Part shown: piece by piece, positions 16,571 to 24,768 of the stretch
How the letters are laid out: each line of letters opens with the position of its first letter
Numbering within the stretch: position 1 is the stretch's first letter
From: Halovivax gelatinilyticus
GTDB lineage: Archaea; Halobacteriota; Halobacteria; Halobacteriales; Natrialbaceae
NCBI RefSeq assembly: GCF_024300625.1
Contig: NZ_CP101322.1
Location: forward strand, 2,865,992-2,929,991
Direction: 5' to 3'
Length of the DNA stretch: 64,000 nucleotides
Notes under the pieces: generated by a model
The model's database searches: none
The model's input: only the letters and a program-made list of their open reading frames with translations
What the model was told of the DNA's origin: nothing
Program-made: the position numbers and the translations under genes

Positions 16571-17506
16571 ATGAGCGCATTCAACGCAATCGGCGACGAA
16601 CGCGAGGTGGATAGCAACGAGTACACCGCGGGGGTCGAACCCCAGCCGACCTGGTGTCCCGGCTGCGGCGACTTCAGCGTCCTCAAAGCGCTCAAACAGG
16701 CCCTTCCGGAGGTCGGGCGCAACCCCGAGGAAGTGCTGTGTGTCACCGGAATCGGCTGTTCGGGCAAGCTAAACAGCTACCTCGACTCCTACGGCTTTCA
16801 CACCATCCACGGCCGGTCGCTGCCGGTCGCACGGGCGGCGAAGCTGGCCAACCCGGGCCTCGAAGTGATCGCCGCCGGCGGTGACGGCGACGGCTACGGC
16901 ATCGGCGGCAACCACTTCATCCACTCCGCCCGTGAGAACCACGACATGACCTACATCGTGTTCAACAACGAGGTATTCGGGCTGACGAAGGGCCAGACCT
17001 CGCCGACGAGCCCGAAGGGTCACAAGTCGAAGACCCAGCCCTCCGGCAGCGCGAAGGATCCGCTTCGGCCGCTGTCGCTGGGGCTGACCGCCGGGGCGAG
17101 CTACGTCGCCCGCACGGCCGCGGTCAACCCGAACCAGGCCAAGGAGATCCTGATCGAGGCGATGGAACACGACGGATTCGCCCACATCGACTTCCTCACC
17201 CAGTGTCCCACCTGGAACAAGGACGCCCGGCAGTACGTCCCGTACGTCGACGTCCAGGAGTCAGACGACTACGACTTCGACGTCACCGACCGGCGCGAGG
17301 CCGCCGAGATGATGTACGAAACTGAAAGCGCCCTCTACGAAGGGACCGTCCTCACCGGTCGCTACTACGTCGACGAAGAGCGACCGTCCTACCAGGAAGA
17401 AAAGCGCACGGTCGGCGAACTGCCCGACGAGCCGATCGCCGAGCGCTACTTCGACGAGGATAGTGAGTGGGAACGCAGCTACGATCTGCTAGAACGACAC
17501 ACGTAG
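16571..17506 (+). CDS. porB: Pyruvate:ferredoxin oxidoreductase beta subunit (PorB type)
   Basis: The 311-residue thiamine-diphosphate-binding subunit. WCPGCGDFSVLKAL holds the CPGCG cysteines typical of these beta subunits. GIGCSGKL follows, and GGDGDGYGIGGNHF is the ThDP/magnesium motif (GDG...N). With PorA it decarboxylates the 2-oxoacid to acyl-CoA and reduces ferredoxin. A TTG two codons upstream (16565) is also open, but the ATG at 16571 is used. The length near 312 agrees with PorB of other haloarchaea. Confidence 0.88.
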   Translation: MSAFNAIGDEREVDSNEYTAGVEPQPTWCPGCGDFSVLKALKQALPEVGRNPEEVLCVTGIGCSGKLNSYLDSYGFHTIHGRSLPVARAAKLANPGLEVIAAGGDGDGYGIGGNHFIHSARENHDMTYIVFNNEVFGLTKGQTSPTSPKGHKSKTQPSGSAKDPLRPLSLGLTAGASYVARTAAVNPNQAKEILIEAMEHDGFAHIDFLTQCPTWNKDARQYVPYVDVQESDDYDFDVTDRREAAEMMYETESALYEGTVLTGRYYVDEERPSYQEEKRTVGELPDEPIAERYFDEDSEWERSYDLLERHT

Positions 17507-17533
17507 TCGGACACTGTTCTTTTCCACACCGTC

Positions 17534-17869
17534 TCACCGCTCGGGAAAGCCCTGCTGTGGCGTCCACCCGCGAGCGAGCAGTTTCGTCAGGTAGCTACAG
17601 AACAACAGTACGACGAGCAACAGGCCGAGCGCGGCGGGATCGAAGCCGAACGCGATCTCTCTGAGTCCGTGGACGACAGTGACGACTCCCATGAAGAGCG
17701 CGACGACGCCGACGCGCCGACCGATCACGTCCGCGTCCACGTCGCGCGTCTCGTCGAAGTCGGCGTGGAGGTCGGCTCTCCCTCTGAACGCGATGAGGTA
17801 GCCGAGCCCGAGAATACACACGCCACCGAGTAGCCAGACGCCGCCGCTTAGCCAGTTGACCGCGACCAT
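17534..17869 (-). CDS. Small membrane protein of unknown function
   Basis: A 111-residue protein with three predicted membrane helices: VWLLGGVCILGLGYLIAF near residues 10-28, VVALFMGVVTVVHGL in the middle, and ALGLLLVVLLFCSYLTKLL near the C-terminus. A short acidic loop (HADFDETRDVDADV) lies between the first two. An ATG at 17905 would add 12 Arg-rich residues; I prefer 17869. It is convergent with porB and has no recognised family or obvious partner. Confidence 0.65.
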   Translation of the reverse strand: MVAVNWLSGGVWLLGGVCILGLGYLIAFRGRADLHADFDETRDVDADVIGRRVGVVALFMGVVTVVHGLREIAFGFDPAALGLLLVVLLFCSYLTKLLARGWTPQQGFPER

Positions 17870-18025
17870 CGGTTCCAGTCGGGTCGGCCTCCGAATAAGC
17901 GTCACGATAGCCCGTCGGACCGATGTGCGGAGCGAATCAGCTGTCCGAAACGTGGAAATTCACCGACGCGAGCTTCCCTTTTACGGAACAACAGATATTT
18001 TTCCACTGGAGCAAAATGAACTACC

Positions 18026-18454
18026 ATGAGTAGCCAGTCGACGCGAGATCGAATCCTCGACGTCCTGGAATCCGACGCCCAGGCTTCCTACGCCGAGATC
18101 GCAGATAGAGCGGATGTTTCGAAACCGACGGTCAGAAAGTACATCGACGAACTCGAGTCGGAGGGCGTCATCGTTGGCTACTCGGCCGACGTGGATCCGA
18201 AGAAACTCTCGAATCAGTTGATCGCGCTCGTCGGCATGGACGTCGCGAGCGAGCGCTACGTCGAAGCGACCCGGGCGCTGAAGGCGATCGACGAGGTCGA
18301 GACGCTCTACAGTTGCACCGGCGATCACATGCTCCTGGCCGAGGTACGGGCGCCAGACGGCGACACGCTCGGCGAGTTGATCAGTTCGACGATCCTCACG
18401 GTCGACGGGATTACCGCAGCCCACCCGTGTTTCCTGCAAGAACGATTGAAATGA
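18026..18454 (+). CDS. Lrp/AsnC family transcriptional regulator
   Basis: A 142-residue regulator. The N-terminal winged helix (TRDRILDVLESDAQASYAEIA, then VSKPTVRKYIDELESEGVI) is followed by a C-terminal RAM effector/oligomerisation domain (LIALVGMDV, GDHMLLAEVRAPDGD). Family members bind amino acids or other small molecules and form octamers on DNA. Its stop overlaps the start of the NosL-like lipoprotein gene as ATGA, so the two are co-translated, and the lipoprotein is the most direct candidate for shared control. Confidence 0.88.
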   Translation: MSSQSTRDRILDVLESDAQASYAEIADRADVSKPTVRKYIDELESEGVIVGYSADVDPKKLSNQLIALVGMDVASERYVEATRALKAIDEVETLYSCTGDHMLLAEVRAPDGDTLGELISSTILTVDGITAAHPCFLQERLK

Positions 18455-19098
18455 GCCAGCCAGGTTCCTGCCGATTCGATCGAACGGGCCGCCAGATCCG
18501 CTCACGCAGAGCGGTCCTCACCACGCTCGCCGGGAGCGCCGCGGCGCTCGCCGGCTGTACCGACCTCGGAGGGAGTGGTGGAAACGACGATGGCGACCCG
18601 ACAGACGATCCCGGGGGCGCGGGCGACTTTTACAACGCAGGGGCGGTCGCACAGGACGATCATCCGATCACGGAACCGGCATCGTTCGATCGGACGAGTT
18701 GCCCCGTGTGCAACATGTCGGCCGAGAACGCTCACGGCTGGATGTGTCAACTCGCACACGCCGACGGAACGGGCCTGTTTTTCGACTCGCCCGGCTGTTT
18801 GCTCGCCTACTACGTGCTTCCAGAAACGCACGCCACCGACGACGACGTCGAGCGGATCTGGTTTACCGATTACCAGACGCGCGACCTCTTCGACGCCGAG
18901 GAGGGCTACCTGATCGACGAACGGAACTTCGATCGCCACTCCTACCCGATGAGCGGCAGTCCGCTACCGGTCGAGACGGATGAGCAGGCCGAAGCATACG
19001 TCGAGGAGTACGACGATCTGTCCGAGGACGACGTTAACACGATCGACGACGTCGACCGCGAATTCGCCGAGTTCTATCGAGGCAATCGGATGCCGTGA
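18451..19098 (+). CDS. NosL-like copper-binding lipoprotein
   Basis: A 215-residue exported protein. The signal segment (RSRRAVLTTLAGSAAALAGC) carries a twin-arginine motif and a lipobox ending in Cys, followed by a Gly/Asp-rich linker. The body has CPVCNMSAENAHGW, matching the Cys-x-x-Cys-x-Met site of NosL, then FFDSPGCLLAYYV. NosL proteins deliver or hold Cu(I) for nitrous-oxide reductase, but stand-alone homologues occur widely. No nos gene is in the window, so a general copper role is as likely. The start overlaps the Lrp gene by 4 bp. Confidence 0.8.
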   Translation: MSQPGSCRFDRTGRQIRSRRAVLTTLAGSAAALAGCTDLGGSGGNDDGDPTDDPGGAGDFYNAGAVAQDDHPITEPASFDRTSCPVCNMSAENAHGWMCQLAHADGTGLFFDSPGCLLAYYVLPETHATDDDVERIWFTDYQTRDLFDAEEGYLIDERNFDRHSYPMSGSPLPVETDEQAEAYVEEYDDLSEDDVNTIDDVDREFAEFYRGNRMP

Positions 19099-19201
19099 CG
19101 ATCTGTCACGGTAAAGCGGTGACGTGCTACGCGGTCTGAACGGAATTCGATCGCCGTAGACAGTCGAAAGTATTTGGTCGGTCGACCGTCTCTCCCACCG
19201 C

Positions 19202-20125
19202 GTGTACCCCCCGACCGACGTTCGCGTCGCGCCGTACACCGCGCTGGTGGTGGCCATCCTCGCGGCGAGTACCAGCGCCATACTGGTTCGCTGGAGCGTC
19301 GCGCCGTCGTCGGTCGCCGCCCTGTATCGGGTTCTCTTTACGACCTTGCTCGTCGCCCCCGTCGCGTTCGTCTTCCACCGAAGCGAGTTTGGACGACTCA
19401 CGCGAGGAGACCTCTTTTTCGCGACGCTCGCGGGGATCGCCCTCGCCGTTCACTTTGCGACCTGGTTCGAGAGCCTCAATCACACGAGCGTCGCGGCGAG
19501 CGTCACGCTCGTCCAGACCCAGCCGATCTTCGTCGCCGTCGGCGCCTGGCTGGTCCTGAACGAGCGGATAACGAGCGCGACGGTCGTCGGCATCGTCGTC
19601 GCGATCATCGGGGCGGGGACGATGTCGTTCGGCGACGCCGGTCAGGCGCCACTTTCCGACGCGACGGCGTTCGGGAACGCGCTGGCGGTCCTCGGCGCGA
19701 TCACACTCGCCGGCTACGTCCTCGCCGGACGATCGATCCGCCAGCGCGTCTCGCTCTTTCCGTACGTGACCGTCGTCTACGCCGCGTGTACGATCACGTT
19801 GATCGCGATCGTGGGCGCGCAGGGCCACGCGTTCACGGCGTACCCGGGACGCGAGTGGCTGCTCTTCTTCCTGATGGCGCTGTTGCCCGGTCTGTTCGGT
19901 CACACGGTGATCAACTGGACGCTGGGCCATCTCGAATCGATCGTCGTCAGCGTCGCCTGGCTGGGCGAACCCGTCGGAGCGACGATCCTCGCGCTCGCCT
20001 TGCTCGCCGAAGTGCCGGACGCCGTCACCGTCGTCGGTGGTGTCGTCGTCCTCGCCGGGATCGCGGTGACGACGATCGACCGGGAGCGGCGTACACCGGC
20101 GACGCCGGAGCCGGTCTCTGAGTGA
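19202..20125 (+). CDS. EamA/DMT family transporter
   Basis: A 307-residue protein of the drug/metabolite transporter superfamily. It has about ten hydrophobic helices arranged as two EamA repeats, the first around residues 8-140 and the second from about 160 to 290. LNHTSVAASVTLVQTQPIFVA in the first and the equivalent LGHLESIVVSVAWLGEPVGA in the second are family-typical. The substrate is unknown. The start is a GTG at 19202; no better ATG lies upstream in frame. Confidence 0.85.
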   Translation: MYPPTDVRVAPYTALVVAILAASTSAILVRWSVAPSSVAALYRVLFTTLLVAPVAFVFHRSEFGRLTRGDLFFATLAGIALAVHFATWFESLNHTSVAASVTLVQTQPIFVAVGAWLVLNERITSATVVGIVVAIIGAGTMSFGDAGQAPLSDATAFGNALAVLGAITLAGYVLAGRSIRQRVSLFPYVTVVYAACTITLIAIVGAQGHAFTAYPGREWLLFFLMALLPGLFGHTVINWTLGHLESIVVSVAWLGEPVGATILALALLAEVPDAVTVVGGVVVLAGIAVTTIDRERRTPATPEPVSE

Positions 20126-20193
20126 CGAGCGATCGGTTCAGCGGTCGGTCGCTATCGAAAATATAGCCTCACAGACGGGACGTGGGGTCGGAA

Positions 20194-20553
20194 CTATTCG
20201 ACCAGCTGATCCTGAAGCTGGTTTTTCGCCTCGGTCCGTCGTTTCTGTGAACACTGCGGGGCCTCGTCGCTGAAGTCGACTTCGATCTCGTCTAACGTTC
20301 GTCGGTAGATGTTCGTTCGGCGACCTTCCTCGGATAGCGTGCGTCCTTCACACTCGAGCAGGCCCGCCTCGACGAGCTCTTCGATCCGTCGGTAACACGT
20401 TGCGATCGGAATTTCGATGTCCTCACTCAGTGTCTGGACGGATTTCGGGGTTCCTGCGGCACAGAGAATTTCGGCACTGTACTTACTGCCGAGTGCCGAA
20501 AGCACCCTGTTCGGTTCGCTGTCGGTCTGGACCGCTCCACCACTCCGTGACAT
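20194..20553 (-). CDS. Winged-helix transcriptional regulator
   Basis: A 119-residue protein with an ArsR/TrmB-like winged helix: VLSALGSKYSAEILCAAGTP, then VQTLSEDIEIPIATCYRRIEELVEAGLLE. RRTNIYRRTLDEIEVDF probably forms the wing and a short dimerisation end. Haloarchaea have many such single-domain regulators. An ATG at 20574 would add seven residues. A good TATA element read leftward (TATATAAAG) lies near 20611-20620. The targets are unknown; the EamA gene is convergent with it. Confidence 0.8.
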   Translation of the reverse strand: MSRSGGAVQTDSEPNRVLSALGSKYSAEILCAAGTPKSVQTLSEDIEIPIATCYRRIEELVEAGLLECEGRTLSEEGRRTNIYRRTLDEIEVDFSDEAPQCSQKRRTEAKNQLQDQLVE

Positions 20554-20729
20554 CACTGTTCCGTACCTTCCCAATTATCAGAGTTGAATCTTGTGGTTAT
20601 CTGGACGGTTTCTTTATATACATTGTTCGCTCGATCTAGATCGATGATCGTTCGGGATCGCAATGTACGAGGAGGATCCCCGACTGAACGCTCAATAAAC
20701 TGACTTGTTTGTCTTTTCGTTCGAATTCG

Positions 20730-20855
20730 TCACCGATAGACGTAGGCGAGCCAGAGCGCAGTGATGAGGATGCTCAGGCCGAGGACGCCCCAGCCGGCGA
20801 TCTCCATCGGCAGTTCCGGTTCGACCTCCAGGGCGACGGTGGCAAGCGCGTACAT
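20730..20855 (-). CDS. Small single-helix membrane protein (41 aa)
   Basis: Translation of the minus strand from an ATG at 20855 to a TGA at 20730-20732 gives 41 residues. An acidic N-terminus (LEVEPELPMEI) is followed by one strong membrane helix (GVLGLSILITALWLAYVY). The composition and clean stop fit a real small haloarchaeal membrane protein, and it diverges from the NAD kinase-like gene. Its short length makes this tentative; conservation of the peptide would settle it. Confidence 0.5.
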   Translation of the reverse strand: MYALATVALEVEPELPMEIAGWGVLGLSILITALWLAYVYR

Positions 20856-20990
20856 GAGCGAATCTGTGGTGGCGGGCCCCTTAACGTTTCAGATATGTCG
20901 GAGACGCCGCTGTGCGTCGGCGACGGTGAGACGACTCGCAGTGATCGCCGCAGTCGCGCTCTTTTTCCCGCTGGCGTCCGAATTCGGGCT

Positions 20991-22070
20991 ATGACGCGGC
21001 TGGGCTTCGTCGTAAATCCGATCGCCGGAATGGGCGGTCGGGTCGGGTTGAAGGGGACCGACGGCATGGTAGCGGAGGCTCGCGAACGCGGTGCGGAGCC
21101 GCGGGCGCCAGATCGAGCGCGAGAAGCGATCGAGGCGTTTCTCGGACGCGAACCGGACGCGACCATCGTCACCGCTGAGGCCCCGATGGGGGCGGACGCG
21201 GTTCGCGAGGCTGGTGGGGATCCACAGGTCGTCTACAGCCCGGAGGCCGACGCGTACACCGAGACGTCATCGCAGGATACGAGCGCGGCGGTCGAGGCGA
21301 TCCTGGATGCGGGCGTCGATCTCGTCTGCTTCGTCGGCGGTGACGGGACTGCCGTCGACGTCGCCGAAGTCATCAATGCCGTCGGTAGTGACACGCCGAT
21401 GCTCGGGGTTCCCGCCGGCGTAAAGATCTATTCGGCGGTGTTCGGCGTTACCCCGGCCGACGCCGGACGCGTCGCGGCGACGTTCGACGACGTCGAACCG
21501 CGCGAGGTCAACGATATCGACGAAGCGGCCTATCGAGAGGGAACCGTTCGGTCGGAGTTAAAGGCCGTCGTCCGGGTTCCGGTGACCCGATCCGTCCAGT
21601 CTGGAAAACAACTCGCGCGTGGGACGATCGATACGGTCGCGGCCGGCTACGCTCGGGGTATCGAAGACGGCCGAACTTACGTGTTTGGCCCGGGCGGAAC
21701 GGTCGGCTCTATCGAGTCGGAACTCGACATTGACGCGTCGCCGCTCGGCGTCGACGTCTGGCGCGATGGCTCCGTGTTGGTGCGGGACGGATCCGAAGAC
21801 GAGATCCTGGAATCGATCGAGTCGCCGACGACCGTCGTCGTCTCGCCGATCGGCGGCCAGGGGTTCATCTTCGGGCGAGGCAATCACCAGCTCTCGCCCG
21901 CCGTCCTCGGACGTGCCGACGAGATAGACGTCGTCGCCTCGGACGAGAAACTCGACGCGCTCGACGTCCTTCGCGTCGACATCGACGATGCCGAACTCGC
22001 CGAGTCGCTCCGGGGCTGGCAAGAAGTCAGGACGGGGCGGTTTACGACCCGATTGATCAAAGTCGAGTAA
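20991..22070 (+). CDS. ATP-NAD kinase family protein (AcoX-like)
   Basis: A 359-residue protein of the NAD kinase / diacylglycerol kinase fold. GFVVNPIAGMGGRVGLKGTDG at the N-terminus and VCFVGGDGTAVDV (the GGDG motif) are diagnostic, and GVPAGVKIYSAVFGVTP follows. Members phosphorylate NAD or related diphosphate-containing substrates; the AcoX branch has an unclear substrate. Start: the ATG at 20991 sits directly before the first beta-strand; upstream codons are not convincing. Confidence 0.85.
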   Translation: MTRLGFVVNPIAGMGGRVGLKGTDGMVAEARERGAEPRAPDRAREAIEAFLGREPDATIVTAEAPMGADAVREAGGDPQVVYSPEADAYTETSSQDTSAAVEAILDAGVDLVCFVGGDGTAVDVAEVINAVGSDTPMLGVPAGVKIYSAVFGVTPADAGRVAATFDDVEPREVNDIDEAAYREGTVRSELKAVVRVPVTRSVQSGKQLARGTIDTVAAGYARGIEDGRTYVFGPGGTVGSIESELDIDASPLGVDVWRDGSVLVRDGSEDEILESIESPTTVVVSPIGGQGFIFGRGNHQLSPAVLGRADEIDVVASDEKLDALDVLRVDIDDAELAESLRGWQEVRTGRFTTRLIKVE

Positions 22071-22266
22071 CGTCACACGAGAACGAGACGGCGCCAAAAC
22101 GATGCACGATTGAGTGAAGAGGGTCTCATCGACTCTTTCTTTCTCGGCCACCTGTTATGCCAGCCGCACTTTTAGATCCCATGATTGGTTACTCGTAATT
22201 TATCATCCATTCGCACTGGACCCCCTCCGCACAAATTAATATAAGGGTGTTCGATAGTTCCGGCCC

Positions 22267-22306
22267 ACCTAGTTCATATTAGAATATTCCTGATCACCTA
22301 CTAGGT
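22267..22306 (+). promoter_or_regulatory. Nested palindromes upstream of the phoU-like gene
   Basis: In the 276-bp gap before the PhoU-like gene, ACCTAGT (22267-22273) and ACTAGGT (22300-22306) form a perfect 7-bp inverted repeat. Inside it, ATATT-AG-AATAT (22276-22287) is another perfect palindrome. The pair lies 40-80 bp upstream of the start codon, close to likely promoter elements such as TTAATATAAG near 22235. An operator is inferred; the rest of the gap shows nothing else. Confidence 0.45.
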
Positions 22307-22346
22307 CTATAGTCACCATTAAGGTCCGGAGGGCTATACGAGTGGT

Positions 22347-23378
22347 ATGGAAACGCGGAAAGTCCAGCGGCTCGGTCCCTCCACGCTCGCGATGACCTTG
22401 CCGGCCGAGTGGGCGAGCGCCCAGAACGTCGAGAAGGGAGACGAAATTTCGATCAGAATGGGGACGAACGGTGCGCTAACGGTCCTCCCGGAGTCCGTTC
22501 AGATGGACGAACCGGAAGCGATCGTCCACTGTGAGCAACTCGATGCTGACGCCGTAGAGCGGGCGATCGTCGCCCAGTACGTCCTCGGCCGGCGCATCAT
22601 TCGCGTCGAAGACGATGAGGGGGCCCTCAATTCTGACATCATCAACGCGGTGTACCGCGCCGAGACGCAGTTGATGGGGCTCGGCGTCATCGAGGAGACG
22701 CCCGAAAGTATCGCGATCCGATGTTCCGTCGACGCGGAAGATTTTACGCTCGACAACCTGCTCGAACGCCTAGAGCGTACCGGCCGAACGATGCGCGGGG
22801 AGGCGATAAAGGCCCTCGATCACGGAAACCCGGACCTCGCCCAGCGTGCACTCAACCGCGAACGCCAGGCGAACAAGATCTTCGTCCTTCTGTTACGGCT
22901 GATTTTCACCGCACACGAAAACCCCACGGCGTCGCGGTCGGTCGGACTCGAAGACGGGTTTCCCCTGATCGGCTACCGGTCGATCGCGAAGAATCTCGAA
23001 CTCACGGCGGACAACGCAGAGGACATCGCAGACATCGTCATGGAGACGGAGGGACACAGGCTCTCGGTGGAGAAGTCGGTCATGCACGAAATCCGCGATC
23101 TGACGAGTGCGGTCGACGATATCACGTCGCTTTCGGTCGAGGCGGCCGTCGAGCGCGATTACGACCTCGCGATCGACGTCAGAACGAGCTTCGCAGAACT
23201 CGCCGCGCACGAACGCGACATCCTTCAGGGGCTTCCCGAGATGCAAAACGAAGACCTGCTGCGCGTTCGAGAAGTACTGGTTAGTCTCGAACAGACGGCC
23301 CAGTACGCCGTCAGGAACGCCGAAATTGCCGCTAATCTCGCGCTCAACGAAGAATCTGAGCACACAACGATCCGCTGA
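22347..23378 (+). CDS. phoU: PhoU-type phosphate regulator with AbrB-like N-terminus
   Basis: A 343-residue protein. Residues 1-50 look like a SpoVT/AbrB-type DNA-binding hairpin (METRKVQRLGPSTLAMTLPAEWA, then KGDEISIR). The rest is helical and includes two PhoU-like three-helix bundles, with acidic metal-contact positions such as ETEGHRLSVEKSVMHEI. This fused arrangement is common in archaea and is thought to regulate phosphate uptake genes directly. No pst transporter gene lies next to it here, so its targets are distant. The palindromes upstream are candidate autoregulatory sites. Confidence 0.85.
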   Translation: METRKVQRLGPSTLAMTLPAEWASAQNVEKGDEISIRMGTNGALTVLPESVQMDEPEAIVHCEQLDADAVERAIVAQYVLGRRIIRVEDDEGALNSDIINAVYRAETQLMGLGVIEETPESIAIRCSVDAEDFTLDNLLERLERTGRTMRGEAIKALDHGNPDLAQRALNRERQANKIFVLLLRLIFTAHENPTASRSVGLEDGFPLIGYRSIAKNLELTADNAEDIADIVMETEGHRLSVEKSVMHEIRDLTSAVDDITSLSVEAAVERDYDLAIDVRTSFAELAAHERDILQGLPEMQNEDLLRVREVLVSLEQTAQYAVRNAEIAANLALNEESEHTTIR

Positions 23379-23483
23379 ACTGCTGTGAACAGACGCCGCC
23401 ACGGCGAGACGACTACTGGCCGGTCAGTTCACGCATCGGAACGAATGATCACAGTTAAGAGTGTCCCATCACGAATCGCGAGT

Positions 23484-23663
23484 ATGGCCGAGAATATGAC
23501 GGATCGAGGCGTCGGGTTGACGCTCCTCTTTGGAGCGCTCGCACTACTCGCCTCCGGAGTGATGGCCGTCGGGGCACCTGATCAGATCGCCGCCTGGGGC
23601 TTCGCCGCCGCGATTGTCTTCGGCTGTCTGGCCATCGCCGCCGTCCACCTCTACTGGGAGTAA
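23484..23663 (+). CDS. Small two-helix membrane protein (59 aa)
   Basis: A 59-residue protein with two membrane helices: GLTLLFGALALLASGVMAVG and AAWGFAAAIVFGCLAIAAVHLY. It ends in Trp-Glu. I chose the ATG at 23484 because the upstream in-frame extension is Arg/Thr-rich and looks non-coding. It resembles small haloarchaeal families known only as domains of unknown function. It lies between phoU and a small winged-helix-like gene on the same strand; no function is suggested. Confidence 0.65.
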   Translation: MAENMTDRGVGLTLLFGALALLASGVMAVGAPDQIAAWGFAAAIVFGCLAIAAVHLYWE

Positions 23664-23742
23664 CTCCGTTGCCGTTCCGGGTCGCGAATACGAGACGGCT
23701 GCCAACAGTTAAGACTCGTGACCCCGTATCCTCCCTGCACGG

Positions 23743-23967
23743 ATGACCGACTATTCAGACGAAGATAAACGCATTCTCACCCACCTCCGGGAGAGTGCGG
23801 CCCGCGGAGAGCAGTACTTCCGGGCGAAAAACATCGCCGAAGCGATCGGTCTCTCTTCGAAGCAGGTCGGCGCTCGTCTTCCCCAGCTGGCAGAGAAATC
23901 CGAGGACGTCGACATCGAAAAGTGGGGCCGAGCTCGGTCGACGACCTGGCGCGTAACGCTCTCTTGA
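23743..23967 (+). CDS. DUF7123-type small winged-helix-like protein
   Basis: A 74-residue acidic protein. ILTHLRESAARGEQYFRAKNIAEAIGLSSKQVGARLPQL has the spacing of a helix-turn-helix with a recognition helix (SSKQVGARLPQL). EKWGRARSTTWRVTL at the end could be a wing. Proteins almost identical in layout occur throughout haloarchaea and are annotated, as far as I recall, as DUF7123. DNA binding is likely but unproven, and no partner gene is evident. Confidence 0.8.
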   Translation: MTDYSDEDKRILTHLRESAARGEQYFRAKNIAEAIGLSSKQVGARLPQLAEKSEDVDIEKWGRARSTTWRVTLS

Positions 23968-24011
23968 GTCGGTGTCGTCGGCTTTTTATCCACCGCGAGC
24001 GAAGTCTACCT

Positions 24012-24458
24012 ATGACCGTACGGGTCGAGCGGACGATGACATTCGATGCGCCACCAGCGGCCGTCTGGGAGTTCATCGCCGATCCGGCAAATCGCGCTCG
24101 GGCCATCAGCGTCGTCGAAGACTTTTCCGTTGACTCTTCGGACGGGCGTCGGTGTACCTGGCACGTTTCGCTCCCGATCCCCTTTTTCAACCGGACGGCG
24201 ACCGTCGAAACCTACGACGTGAGTCGCGACCCGCCTCGATTCGTCGAATTCACGGGCCGCTCTTCGGTACTGTCGGTGACGGGTGTCCACGAGATTACAG
24301 CGACCGAGACGGGGAGTACACTCGCCAACGAATTCGTCGTCGATGGACGCGTACCCGGCGTCGAGCGCTACTTCACCAACCAGCTCGACGCCGAACTGGA
24401 CAACCTCCAGCGCGAGGCCGACCGCCATCTCGCCGAATCGACGTGGGCCGACGAGTGA
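24012..24458 (+). CDS. SRPBCC-fold (CoxG/polyketide cyclase-like) protein
   Basis: A 148-residue protein whose pattern fits the START/Bet v 1-like fold. A first strand MTVRVERTMTFDAPPAAVWEFIADP carries the typical Pro-x-x-x-Val-Trp turn. Alternating strands follow (WHVSLPIPFFNRTATVETYD), and a long C-terminal helix ends in LDNLQREADRHLAES. Such proteins bind hydrophobic ligands or modify lipids; no substrate can be inferred. Start: the ATG at 24012 immediately precedes the first strand. Confidence 0.78.
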   Translation: MTVRVERTMTFDAPPAAVWEFIADPANRARAISVVEDFSVDSSDGRRCTWHVSLPIPFFNRTATVETYDVSRDPPRFVEFTGRSSVLSVTGVHEITATETGSTLANEFVVDGRVPGVERYFTNQLDAELDNLQREADRHLAESTWADE

Positions 24459-24768
24459 GTCCGACCAGATGTTACACGGGGCAGGCGGTCACCGGCCTAC
24501 CGGGTTACTTTTGTTCGGTGGCTGTGTAGAACCAGCTACCGGTATGCGACGCTTTTCTCGTTGATACCGGTACGATGGCCGGGGACAACGCTGGGGCCGC
24601 CCGCTCGACTCGCCCAACTGATCCGGCGGCCGGGCGCCGGATCACTTCGCGCTCGATTGCGCTCTGCTCGATGGCACTCCGGGGCATCGAACGTTCGCTC
24701 GTAACGCAGAATCTAGAATATCGAGTAACACTCCAATACCGCTTTTCGTTCGAACGTGGTGGTGCGGC
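24459..24768. other. Gene-free interval between convergent genes, with a hairpin
   Basis: These 310 bases lie between the ends of two convergent genes, and no convincing coding frame was found on either strand. The main structure is a perfect 9-bp inverted repeat, GATCCGGCG (24620-24628) and CGCCGGATC (24635-24643), with a 6-nt loop. A second weaker pair of TACCGGTA-like sites lies near 24537-24573. No T-run follows the hairpin, so a terminator role is uncertain. Confidence 0.5.

Noticed and set aside
14667-17506. Assignment of the two oxidoreductase subunits as 2-oxoglutarate:ferredoxin oxidoreductase (KorAB)
   Set aside because: The lengths (633 and 311) and the HRHYPSRIRGG motif fit the pyruvate enzyme better, from what I recall of Halobacterium PorAB and KorAB. 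KorAB remains the alternative.
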